Origin: Przewalskia tangutica
Taxonomy: Eukaryota > Streptophyta > Magnoliopsida > Solanales > Solanaceae
DNA: 64,000 bases
Direction of reading: 5' to 3'
Assembly (NCBI GenBank): GCA_029844215.1
Contig: CM056738.1
Coordinates: forward strand, 61,223,593 to 61,287,592
The notes beneath the pieces are model-generated. The model was given only the letters and a program-made list of their open reading frames with translations, was not told the DNA's origin and did not search any database. Positions within the stretch are counted from its first letter, which is position 1. Each line of letters opens with the position of its first letter. Positions 11,171 through 22,355 of the stretch are shown one piece after another. A program made the translations under genes and the position numbers.

Positions 11171-11927
11171 TGTTATACCGTAGTTCCGTGGTATGTATGC
11201 GAGGGCGTGCGCACGAGAATACGGCTGCAAAGATTGGAAAGGAAGAAAGAGGTGAATTTTCCACTAAAAGTTTCCGTTTTGTGAAGGAAAAGGTTCGTTA
11301 ATGGGAATTGATTCCCAGATTTGGTTTTGGACTTCTTAGATTATATTAGAATTATGGAATTTTATTTTGGAAATGGTCACGTGGGCCCACGGAGAAATTT
11401 ACGGTTTGTGGGCCCGCTTTGATTTTTGAGATTTTGGTCGTTATGGATATTTTCTAAGACGAAATATTTTGATTTAATCGGGGCGACACGTGTCACCCCA
11501 CGTGGCACCCTTAGCCGAAATATGTTTGTGCACAACACCCGGTTAGAGTCGTTTTTCGACGAAAAGGTGTACCTAACATACGCAGGGTAAATTACGGGGA
11601 TGTCATTTTGTATTTTTTGCGGATTTTTGCGAGAGACGAAACGTTTTGGACCAACGAGAGGGCAACACTTGGCACCCTCTCGTTGGTGGACTTGAAGGGG
11701 CGTTAGGGCCGAATGGATGTGCAAGTGTTGGTTGATATTTGTGTAGATATTTGTGAGGGTTTTAAGAGTAGGTCTCAGGGGCACTTGGGCATATCTTGGC
11801 CCTCCACTTGCCCCCCACTTGGCTAGATCTTGGCCCTTGGTTGGCCTTTGCTTGGCCTATAAATACCCTCCCCCTTTGAAGACTTCTTCATCCATTCCAT
11901 AATTTCCAAGTCTTGAAAACCTCCCTC
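11171..11927 (+). repeat. 3' LTR of C, first part (cut by D)
   Basis: Starts TGTTATACCGTAG directly after the polypurine tract and runs past its TATA box (TATAAATA, 11858-11865) to CCTCCCTC at 11927, where the minus-strand LTR of D begins. The sequence continues at 22351 with CCCTCCCTCCTTGTTGG, matching the uninterrupted 5' LTR near 6100. Confidence 0.92.
11923..11927. other. Left target-site duplication of D (CCCTC)
   Basis: CCCTC immediately before the TGTCACGAC end of D. The identical pentamer stands at 22351-22355 directly after the other end of D. Five bases is the normal duplication length for gypsy integration. Confidence 0.88.
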
Positions 11928-14900
11928 TGTCACGACCCGAAACTGGGCCCGTGACTGGTGCCTTACCCCGGGCACCCTAGTGACACAACATCAGAGTAAT
12001 CAGCGGAACATAAAACACATACATGAAATGACAGAAGTACAAAACAAGATCTGAGGAAAACTCGCTTTCTAAGATATATAAATAACAACATTACAAATGA
12101 ACAATTTAATCCTTTTTACAAACCCTGCCCACAACAGTACTACAGACCTCTAAGAATGATACGACAACAATGGCGGGACAGGGCCCCGCCAAACCCCTGA
12201 ATGTAAACACCTATACGACAGGGGACTTTACCACTGATAAGCCTCCGGAGAAACGGAGCTTTCCATACGCTGAATCGTGACCACGAGAGCTAGGATCAAC
12301 GATCGTGTACCTCAACTGCGGCGTGAACGCGGCCGGGCGAGGTCGATAACAGTACCGAGTATATGAAACTAAAAATACTGTAAATGAAATCATAATAGTC
12401 TATAAAGCAGGAGACATGTATGATAAGCAAACTACAGTCCACAACAAATAAGCAGTCATGTCAAGTAAGGGACTCACGACCTCAAAGTTATCACAATAAA
12501 CCCGTGACGGGCAAGTGCGAAGGCATAGCCGACTACTAAGACCCACGCACCAAAAATACCACAAATCGTATCCCGAGGTCTTTCTAGACCGCACCATGAT
12601 CGGCCGCCACCGCCCGCAATATCAATGCGCGTCTATTCTGGAACTCTCGCAGCCCGCATAGGTCACACACGACCCGCGTGCGGTATTCTCGAATCATGGT
12701 CCTGCATCACCGAGGTATACCCGCATCGGCGCAACAACCTCAGATCCGCCTAGGCTCCCGCAACCCGCATAGTCTCAAAAGACCGCATAGTCTCAACAGA
12801 CCGCATAGGAATCCCCGCATCGCTAAACACCCGAATGATCAAATCCTCGAGCTACCGCGACTCGCATAGTCACGAGGACCGCATAGCCGTGAAAGACCGT
12901 GATCGGGTGGCAAGCCCTCGGTATAATAAGTCAAGGGGGTATGTGATACAATAATAGTACAACGGGCTTAACGTTTAACAACGTAAGCACAACAGGAGTG
13001 ACCCCCTCACATAATAATCACAAGATACTAACACACGTAGCATCCTAACATGCTTACTTATCAAGTCAACAAGAAAGTATTACAAGGCTATCACAAACCA
13101 ATACAATCAAGTTATTCACACAAGGTACTTTCTACTAACAAGTTCGGGTACCTATCCCCAAAGTACTTCATACATTAAATCTTTAAAAGATACGTTACTT
13201 CCCAAAAAAACCACACAATACGTAGTATATGAACATAGAGTGATTATCTTTTAAAGTAAATCAATTACTTCTCTTTGTAAAATCAAGTAGCAACATTCTT
13301 TTCCAATGTTCAAGTTTGCCTAATTTTAGAAAGGTTTCAGAGTTCATAGTCTTATTCATTTAAGAATATAATTCTCCTTTAAACAACTGAGAAACCTAAG
13401 CCTTATATGTGAGTAGGATATTCTTGTTTATAACAATCTTATTACAAAATGCATGATCTAGGAAATATCATTTTGTCTTATCTTAGTTTCTACAGATGGA
13501 AGTTTCTATCGGTTTTAATAATGCTTAATTAGTCAAAACATTTCCTTTTATTAACGCCGCAGTTGGTTTGTCGATACACATTACGATTTCCAAATCAAGA
13601 AACATTCTTAAGCCGTTATACCTAACTTCCCATAAAGCTAGTATAACTCTTAAGTTTTCAAAACCAAATATTACTTCTTCTTTCAAAATGATTCAAAATC
13701 TTTTGAAATACTTCAAGTTCTTTATTAACACATAACAAGCCGCTTATAGTTCAAATCGATTACCTTTAAAACCACATGTATTTTCTAACCCACATAAAGT
13801 CGTTATAACCAACTTCCCATAAAGCCGTTATAACACTTTATGTTTACACCAATCAAATACATTTAGCACACGACGTCTACCGTACTACATAGTTCACACA
13901 TATCATGCTAGAAGAGATAGGAAGAGGTTCACATACCTCGCGACGAGTATCGACTAATAGCAAAACGCCCAAGTACTTCCAACCGCCGCTACTCCTTAAG
14001 CCACGTAGATCGCACCACACGTAGTACTTCAACCTATAAGGCCACAAGGCGCTTTATTAACATTAGGTCTCTTCGTAGAACATTCTACGTAAAAATTCGG
14101 CAAAGACCTCCCCGCAACAGAAATCTCCTCCTCTATCGAGGCCGCTACCAAGCCAACCGTGGGTTATATATCTAACCCAAACGGTACAATTCTACTCCAC
14201 TGTACTACTACACAAGTCTCTTGTAATACAACCCTATGTAATTACTGTCAAAGACTCTTCTTTAAATTCAGCTTAAGTCGCAAGACATAGCCGTAAGTAT
14301 TATTCAGCTTAAGTCAAAAGACATTGCCGATAACTACGTTCGCCCATTATATAGTATACTTCAACTATATATTCAAGCAATTATGTAATTTCAAATTACA
14401 ATAGAGGGACAAGATAATTACATCGATAAGCCCAAAATTATCCTAGCTTAAAGTCGATCCTGGGCAATCGTTAAGCTCCAACTCCGAGCGATCCAACCCG
14501 CTCTAAACCACCCTTAGAAGTTCTAGCCAACTTCTACACAATACTCCAACGGACTATGGAGATTTCCCTAGGGTTTCGGTTTTGTGACTGACGGGAAGTA
14601 TAATAGTATTTCTGGGCTTTTTGTACAAGTATAACCTTAGAATACTACAAGGTATAGGCTCAGGTAATGTGGGCATTATAACAATACTTTTGAGAGTATT
14701 CTACCAAAAGAGGGGGGTATTATACGAAAGCAACTAGGCTAGGGGGGGTACCCCACGGCCACACAACTAGGAGGGGGGGGGGTGTACCCCTCGGCCAAGG
14801 CCTCTAGGAGAGGGGGAGGCCTCTTGGCCGAACTCAACACAAAGGGGAGGGAGAAGGAGAGCTTTCAAGACTTAGGCAAATTTGTGGATGAATAAGTTCA

Positions 14901-15319
14901 TCAAAGGGGTGGGTATTTATAGGCCAAGTGAAAGCCAACCAATGGCCAAGATCAATCCATGTGTTAGGCAAGTGTAGGGCTAGGATTTACCAAACACAAA
15001 TATCCTACCTACCCTTGACTTTGTCAAGGCAACAAAAACGTGCCTTTGCCTATCCATTTCGTCCAAATGGACGATTGAAGTCCACCAATGAGAGGGTGCC
15101 AAGTGGCGCCCTCTTGTTGGTCCAACACGTTTCGTCTCTCGGAAAAATCCGCAAAAATTAGAAAGGACATAGCGGAAATTCCCTACGAAAGTCGTGGAAA
15201 ACGCTTTACGAAAAACGACTCTAACCGGGTGTTGTGCACAAAATTAAATCGCCAAGCCTATTTGAAGTTCAAAATTTCCTACGACGCCCTCGCGCACATA
15301 CTGGAAATACGGTATAACA
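11928..15319 (-). repeat. 3' LTR of element D
   Basis: In plus orientation it runs from TGTCACGACCCG to CGGTATAACA. On its own strand it starts TGTTATACCG and ends CGTGACA. TATA box (as TATTTATA) at 14914-14921. The conserved stem-loop block lies near 13910-13945. No gene. The open frames in this region are LTR sequence, not genes. Confidence 0.92.
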
Positions 15320-15351
15320 TTCTCCTCTTAGAAACATTCGTCCCGAATGTT
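15320..15351 (-). other. Polypurine tract and hairpin of D
   Basis: On the minus strand the purine run TAAGAGGAGAA (15330-15320) abuts the LTR, and the inverted repeat AACATTCG/CGAATGTT lies at 15333-15351, as in B, C, F and J. Confidence 0.83.
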
Positions 15352-15869
15352 CCTTCAAGTCTCAAAACAACCGCGCCAAAGATAGTCTTTACTACCACAC
15401 TTACGAAACAATCTCGCCACAATGGCCACGTAAACAATCACAAGAAAATACTTACATCCAAGTCCACGAGGAATCACCTCTAACATCACCACAAACACCT
15501 CTCTCCGGGGTCTAAAATATACTCCCTCCACACTTTTTCCAAACAAAAGAAATGGTCACATTTATGCTCGCCATACATGCTCGCTTCTTCCCGACACCAC
15601 TTTTGTCACCTTGCCGCGAGGTTCTAGTGTCACTCGGCGACCCAACAAATGGTACCGACTACACGCGATCCCCGAGGTCGTGACACTCGAACTCTACCAC
15701 ATTTACGACATCGTCAGCCTCCAAAACTCGGTTATCATCTTCAACTTGGTCATCATTAATCGGGAATACTGATGGATTCTCCGATACTTTCCCGATCATA
15801 ACAATACGAAAGACCGGACGTACTGCCTCCTAGGTCGGACGGCAAATGCTAACATATAGGCAACCTGAC
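15352..15869 (-). other. 3' non-coding region of D
   Basis: No gene seen. Contains the counterpart of the shared CCATTTGTTGGGTCG segment (near 15640) and the GTGACAAAAGTGGTGTCG segment (near 15590), matching C, B and F on the opposite strand. Confidence 0.5.
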
Positions 15870-16340
15870 CTATTCTTCACATGAACTAAAAAGGGCCCAA
15901 AGTAACTCGGGCTAAGTTCCCTCTGTATTCCAAAACTCGTCACACCCACCCCGGGGTGGTACTTTCAAGAAGACCGACCACAACTCAACTCTAAGCGCCG
16001 TCGATTATCCGCACACCTCCGAGCTGCCGTAACTTCTTCTAGACAAGCCGCGACTATCCACATCACCGGAACAAGCTCGAACCAACTATCTCAATCTTGC
16101 CAACATCGAACCAATCGGCGGCGACTTACACTTCCGACCCTACAAGGCTTCAAAAGGTGACGTCCGAACACTGAAATGGTAGCTTAAACACTCCCTCCAC
16201 AGGAGACAACAATCTCCACAACTACCCCTGAAATCCACACCCTGGCCCGAGGGCGAATGCGATTCTCGAGACTCACTTTGAGTTCTTAACACATGCTTGG
16301 CAAAACTTCCAGAACAACAACAAATTTCTACCGGCTCCAT
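15870..16340 (-). pseudogene. Integrase C-terminal remnant of element D
   Basis: The minus-strand frame 16340-16140 ends GVDFRGSCGD, then YHFSVRTSPFEAL, which follows the integrase pattern just before the WFDVG segment. Downstream, at 16140-15870 in shifting frames, come the KLPVDWFDVG-like and FLKVPP-like pieces and a LSPSYFGPF (GPY/F) stretch near 15900. Several stops and frame changes are present. The upstream part is longer than in C, but the catalytic triad is not readable. Confidence 0.7.
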
Positions 16341-17059
16341 CTGTCATAAGGTGAAGGTAGGCACCCCGTGCAGCCTTACAACCTTTCTGATAATTCAACA
16401 CTGCCGAGTGAACGGTCCCGAACGAAGAACACGATGGGCTGCCCCATCGGCCCGACCACTGGTCGAACGTATCCACGAACTCGTACGCTGGTTAACTAAA
16501 CTTGGGCCTAACACCCTCACAACCCTAACACAAGGCGGGACCACCACAACCTGACCCCACCACCAAATCTACCGCGGGTTGACCCGCAACGAGGCCTCAA
16601 CCCGACCCGGCAACGCGCACAATACTAGCTCCCCGATCCGGAACAATCTCACTAATCATGTTTCGAAAACCTAGTGGTCTTCTTAGCTCAACTACCCCCT
16701 TTCATTCCACACTACTAGGACCTATCCCAAACATAACTCACGTGCACTATGCACTCCGATAAGGGTCAAACATAACACTACACCTTTCTCGAGATGGCCT
16801 CACCTCTAAGGTCTCAACGTAAAACATTCTAAGGTTCACACCTTATCTATCCCCAAAATCTTACTCGGTTAAACAACCATGATCTCTAAACACAACTAAC
16901 ACACCGCTATCGGAACATAGCACCTAAGGTATACTCACCTTATCACACATACGATCTCTGTAGGTTAAAGATATATCTATACCCACCGCTTCACTCCTCT
17001 TAGTCGTTCTAATCAAACTCGCCTGCAGGGCGATAGCTAGGAAGATGACGAACTACCCA
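16341..17059 (-). other. Internal non-coding region of D
   Basis: Holds the conserved GGTGGTCCCGCC and TAGGCCCAAGTTT block (plus coordinates about 16493-16556) shared with B, C, F and J. No protease or reverse transcriptase motif was found. Confidence 0.5.
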
Positions 17060-17725
17060 CCGATCCTGAAGGCTAAGTCCTCCTACAAGGACACTCTATC
17101 GACATCAGACCCTGACGGTCGTAGGTACAACAAGTACCAACTAAAGACGACATTCCCGATGACGTCACATCGCTGAACCGGAAGCCCCGAGTTCTCGACC
17201 AACTCCTGCATACCCGAACGCCCCAACCCCGTGGAAGACCACTGACCGGGCGGAGGTGCATATCACCTTTGGTGAGGCGTCTCGCCTCGAAAGTTACCCA
17301 AGGACCTGGCTGCTGTGGCCGTCTTCTGGTGTCCTTCGTTAACCCGTCGATCTCTATGTTTTCTCGGCCTGCTGCGCATAAGCCCGTACACAGGCCATGC
17401 TCAAGCCCAATCAAGAATTACTCGCACAACCTCTTTTAGATAGTCCTCAAGATTCGCAGACATCGGTATACTCTCGGTAGCCAAATCTATAGCTAGTAAC
17501 AGTGGTCGCTTTGCAATCTAAATTCTCTCTCGCCGTGGAACGAAGGTTCAAATGTCATGGCCGCAGAGGAATCGCCGCCGTGCTAAACTCATGGGCTAGT
17601 GATGTCGCAGAACTCCCGAATGAAGCACTACCCTGGTAATGATTGGGCACGCCCTCGCCACCCTCTGAACTCTACTCGCAGCCTCGGCCGCTTTGCCCTC
17701 CGGCTCGGTTGCCCTACGCGAGGCA
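17060..17725 (-). pseudogene. gag: gag remnant of element D
   Basis: The start codon is at 17725-17723 on the minus strand (MPRVGQPSRR-like start). A frame 17414-17073 contains GLEHGLCTG, the DGLTKDTRRRPQQP basic stretch, VTFEARR and a terminal SLVGTCCTYDRQGLMSIECPC. This corresponds to the end of gag seen in F at 34320-34670. Stops separate the pieces, and no intact zinc knuckle (CX2CX4HX4C) is readable in one frame. Confidence 0.7.
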
Positions 17726-17912
17726 TAACGATAAGGGAAAGAATTTCGCCGAGGGTCCAACTTACAACACAGCTCTAAGACACGATCTCGTGAGTGAGAA
17801 GAATAGAAACCACTCCTAAATATCCTATAGCCTCACGATTATTGGTGTGGTGCACAACACACCGATAATCAAGACTCTATCGATACGGCCTAGACACTTT
17901 CCGAGGATTAAT

Positions 17913-17924
17913 CGCTCGATACCA
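17913..17924 (-). other. Primer-binding site of D
   Basis: Plus-strand CGCTCGATACCA is the reverse complement of TGGTATCGAGCG, four bases from the LTR end at 17929. Confidence 0.82.
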
Positions 17925-17928
17925 CTTT

Positions 17929-20900
17929 TGTCACGACCAAATCGCCCGTGGATCGTGCCTTACCCCGCACCCTAGTGACACAACATCGAGTAATCAGCGA
18001 ACATAAAACACATACATGAAATGATGTATACAAAACAAGAACTGAGGAAAACTCGCTTTTCGATATATAAATAACAACATTACAAATGAACAGTTTAATC
18101 CTTTTTACAACCCCGCCACAACAAGATTACATGCACTTCTAAGAATGATACGACAACAATGGCGGACAGGCCCCGCCAAACCCACGAATGTAAACACCTA
18201 TACGACAGGACTTTACCATCGATAAGCCTCCGAGAAACGGAGCTTTCCATACGCTGAACCGTGACTCGAGAGCTAGGATCAACGATCGGTGTACCTCAAC
18301 TGCAGATGAACGCACTCGGGCGAGGTCAAGATAACAAAGTGCATGTGAAACTAAAAATATCAGAAATGAAATCATAATAGTCTATAAAGCGGAGACATGT
18401 ATGATAAGCAAACTACGATCCACAACAAATAAGCGGTCATGTCAAGTCGTGGACTCACGCCTCAAAGTTATCACAATAAACCCGCACGGGGCAAGTGCGA
18501 AGGCATAGCCGACTACTAAGACCCACGCACCAAAAATACCACAAAGCGTATCCCGAGGTCTTTCTAGACCGCACCACATGATCGGCCGCCACCGCCCGCA
18601 ATATCAATGCGCGCGTCTATTCTGGAACTCTCGCAGCCCGCATAGGTCACACACGGACCCGCATGAGGTATTCCTCGAATCATGGTCCTGCATCACCGAG
18701 GTATACCGCGCATCGGGCGCAGCCAACCTCGTATCCGCCAGGCTCCCGCGAACCCGCATAGTCTCAAAAGACCGCATAGTCTCAACAGACCGCATAGGAA
18801 TCCCCGCATCGGGCTAAACACCGGAATGATCAAATCGAGCTACCGCGACTCGCATAGTCACGAGGACCGCATAGCCGAAAGACCCGCATCGGGTGGCAAG
18901 CCCTCGTGATAATAAGTCGGGGTATGTGATACAATAATAGTACAACCGCTTAACGCTTAACAACGTAAGCACAACAGAGTGACCTCACATAATAATCACA
19001 AGATACTAACACACGAAGATCCTAACATGCTTACTTATCAAGTCAACAAGAAAGTATTACAAGGCTATCACAAACCAATACAATCAAGTTATTCACACAA
19101 GGTACTTTCTACTAACAAGTTCGTACCTATCCCCAAAGTACTTCATACATTAAATCTTTAAAAGATACGTTACTTCCCAAAAAACCACCTTGATACCCGT
19201 AGTATATGAACATAGAGTGATTATCTTTTTAAAGTAAATCAATTACTTCTCTTTGTAAAATCAAGTAGCAACATTCTTTCCAATGTTCAAGTTTGCCTAA
19301 TTTTAGAAAGGTTTCGTAGTTCATAGTCTTATTCATTTAAGAATATAATTCTCCTTTAAACAACTGAGAAACCTAAGCCTTATATGTGAGTAGGATATTC
19401 TTGTTTATAACAATCTTATTACAATGACATGATCTAGGAAATATCATTTTGTCTTATCTTAGTTTCTATGCAGATGGAAGTTTCTCGGTTTTAATAATGC
19501 TTAATTAGTCAAAACATTTCCTTTTATTAACGCCGCAGTTGGTTTGTCGATACACATTCGATTTCCAAATCAAGAAACATTCTTAAGCCGTTATACCTAA
19601 CTTCCCATAAAGCTAGTATCCCGAGGTCTTTCTGCACCGCACCACGATCGGCCGCCACCGCCCGCAATATCAATGCTTGCGTCTATTCTGGAACTCTCGC
19701 AGCCCGCATAGGTCACACACGACCGCATGAGGTATTCCTCGAATCACGGTCCTGCATCACCCGAGGTATACCTCGCATCGGCGCCCAACCCTCGGTATTC
19801 GCCTAGGCTCCCGCAACCCGCATAGTCTCAAAAGACCGCATAGTCTCAACAGCATCGCATAGGAATCCCGCATCGTGCTAAACACCCGAATGATCAAATC
19901 TCGAGCTACCGCGACCGCATAGTCACGAGGACCGCGATAGCCGTAAAGACCGCATCGCGTGGCAAGCCCTCGGTATAATAAGTCGGGGGTATGTGATACA
20001 ATAATAGTACAACGCTTAACGTTTAACAACGTAAGCACAACAGAGTGACCTCACATAATAATCACAAGATACTAACACACGTAGCATCCTAACATGCTTA
20101 CTTATCAAGTCAACAAGAAAGTATTACAAGGCTATCACAAACCAATACAATCAAGTTATTCACACAAGGTACTTTCTACTAACAAGTTCGGTATTTATCC
20201 CCAAAGTACTTCATACATTAAATCTTTAAAAGATACGTTACTTCCCAAAACCACACAATACCCGTAGTATATGAACATGAGTGATTATCTTTTAAAGTAA
20301 ATCAATTACTTCTTTGTAAAATCAAGTAGCAACATTCTTTTCCAATGTTCAAGTTTGCCTAATTTTAGAAAGGTTTCGTAGTTCATAGTCTTATTCATTT
20401 AAGAATATAATTCTCCTTTAAACAACTGAGAAACCTAAGCCTTATGTGAGTAGGATATTCTTGTTTATAACAATCTTATTACAGCAGCCATGATCTAGGA
20501 AATATCATTTTGTCTTATCTTAGTTTCTATGCAGATGGAAGTTTCTACTGGTTTTAATAATGCTTAATTAGTCAAAACATTTCCTTTTATTAACGCTGCA
20601 GTGGTTTGTCGATACACATTCTGATTTCCGAAATCAGTAAAACATTCTTAAGCCGTTATACCTAACTTCCCATAAAGCTAGTATAACTCTTAAGTTTTCA
20701 AAAAACCAAATATTACTTCTTCTTTCAAAATGATTCAAAAATCTTTTGAAATACTTCAAGTTCTTTATTAACACATAACAAGCCAGTTATAGTTCAAATC
20801 AGTTACCTTTTAAAAACCACATGTATTTTCTAACCCACATAAAGCTGTTATAACCAACTTCCCATAAAGCCGTTATAACACTTTATGTTTACACCAATCA

Positions 20901-22350
20901 AATACATTTAGCACATGTACGTCTACCGTACTACATAGTTCACACATATCATGCTAGAAGAGATAGGAAGAGGTTCACATACCTCGCGACGAGTATCGAC
21001 TAATAGCAAAACGCTCCGAGTACTTCCAACTGTCGGCTACTCCTTAAGCCACGTAGATCGCACCACACGTAGTACTTCAACCTATAAGGCCACAGCGCTT
21101 TATTAACATTAGGTCTCTTCGTAGAACATTCTGAAAATTCGGCAAAGACTCCCCGCAACAACAGCGTAAATCTCTCCTCTATCGAGGCCGCTACCAAGCC
21201 AACCGTGGGTTATATATCTAACCCAAACGGGTACAATTCTACTCCACGGTACTACTACACAAGTCTCAGAATACAACCCTATGTAATTACAGCAAAGACT
21301 CTTCTTTAAATTCAGCTTAAGTCGCAAGACATAGCCGTAAGTATTATTCAGGCTTAAGTCAAAAGACATTGCCGATAACTACGTTCAGTTCCATTATATA
21401 GTATACTTCAACTATATATTCAAGCAATTATGTAATTTCCAATTACAATAGAGGGACAAGATAATTACCTCGATAAGCCCATAATTATCCTAGCTTAAAG
21501 TCGATCCCGGAAATCGTTTTGCTCCAACTCCGAGCGCTCCAACCCGGTCTAAACCACCCTTAGTCGTTCTAACCACCTTCTACACCCTACTCCAACGGAC
21601 GCGGGAGATTTGCCTAGGGTTTCGGTTTGGTGACTGACGGGAAGTATAATAGGATTTACGGGCTTTTGTACAAGTATAACCTTAGAATACTACAAGGTAT
21701 AGGCTAAGGTAATTTGGGCATTATAACAATACTTTTGAGAGTATTCTACCAAAAGAGTGGGTATTATACGAAAAGCAACTAGGCTGGGGTACCCCACTAC
21801 CACACAACTAGGAGGGTGTACCCTGGCCAAGGCCTCTAGGAGAGGGAGGCCTCTTGCCGAACTCAACACAAAGGGAGGGAGAAGGAGAGCTTTCAAGACT
21901 TAGGCAAATTTGTGGATGAATAAGTTCATCAAAGGGGTGGGTATTTATAGGCCAAGTGAAAGCCAACCAATGGCCAAGATCAATCCATGTGTTAGGCAAG
22001 TGTAGGGCTAGGATTTACCAAACACAAATATCCTACCTACCCTTGACTTTGTCAAGGCAACAAAAACGTGCCTTTGCCTATCCATTTCGTCCAAATGGAC
22101 GATTGAAGTCCACCAATGAGAGGGTGCCAAGTGGCGCCCTCTTGTTGGTCCAACACGCTTCGCCTCGGAAAAATCCGCAAAAATTAGAAAGGACATAGCG
22201 GAAATTCCCTACGAAAGTCGTGGAAAACGCTTTCACTAAAAACGACTCTAACCGTGTCAGGCACAAAATTAAATCGGCCAAGCCTATTTGAAGTTCAAAA
22301 TTTCCTACGTACGTCCTCGCGTACATACTCTGGAAATACGGGGTATAACA
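17929..22350 (-). repeat. 5' LTR of element D, with internal duplication
   Basis: In plus orientation it begins TGTCACGACCAA and ends CGGGGTATAACA. At 4422 bp it is about 1030 bp longer than its partner LTR. The excess is a direct tandem duplication (18551-19618 and 19619-20683). TATA box (TATTTATA) at 21942-21949. Otherwise collinear with 11928-15319. Confidence 0.92.
18551..20683. repeat. ~1.07-kb tandem duplication inside D 5' LTR
   Basis: Copy 1 (18551-19618) and copy 2 (19619-20683) both start TCCCGAGGTCTTTCT and run through the GCATAGTCTCAA block, the GTTCGTACCTATCC region and CCATAAAGCTAGTA. The D 3' LTR has this segment once. At the junction the sequence goes from AGCTAGTA into TCCCGAGG. 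Both breakpoints share GTAT, so repair by microhomology or slippage is plausible. The copies differ by scattered small changes. Confidence 0.92.
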
Positions 22351-22355
22351 CCCTC
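22351..22355. other. Right target-site duplication of D (CCCTC)
   Basis: CCCTC directly after the GTATAACA end of D, identical to 11923-11927. Confidence 0.88.

Larger units (their letters stand above)
11928..22350 (-). mobile_element. Element D: full gypsy-type retrotransposon in the 3' LTR of C
   Basis: Read on the minus strand, the 5' LTR is 17929-22350, the internal region 15320-17928, and the 3' LTR 11928-15319. It is bounded by a perfect CCCTC duplication. It has a primer-binding site, a polypurine tract, a broken gag and an integrase end, but no recognisable protease or reverse transcriptase. The two LTRs differ by about 1 kb because of an internal tandem duplication in the 5' LTR. 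It is the most deeply nested element of the window and therefore among the youngest. Confidence 0.92.

Noticed and set aside
10707..11301. Several overlapping frames near the C 3' end
   Set aside because: They overlap the integrase tail, purine tract and LTR start on both strands and contain no independent domain.
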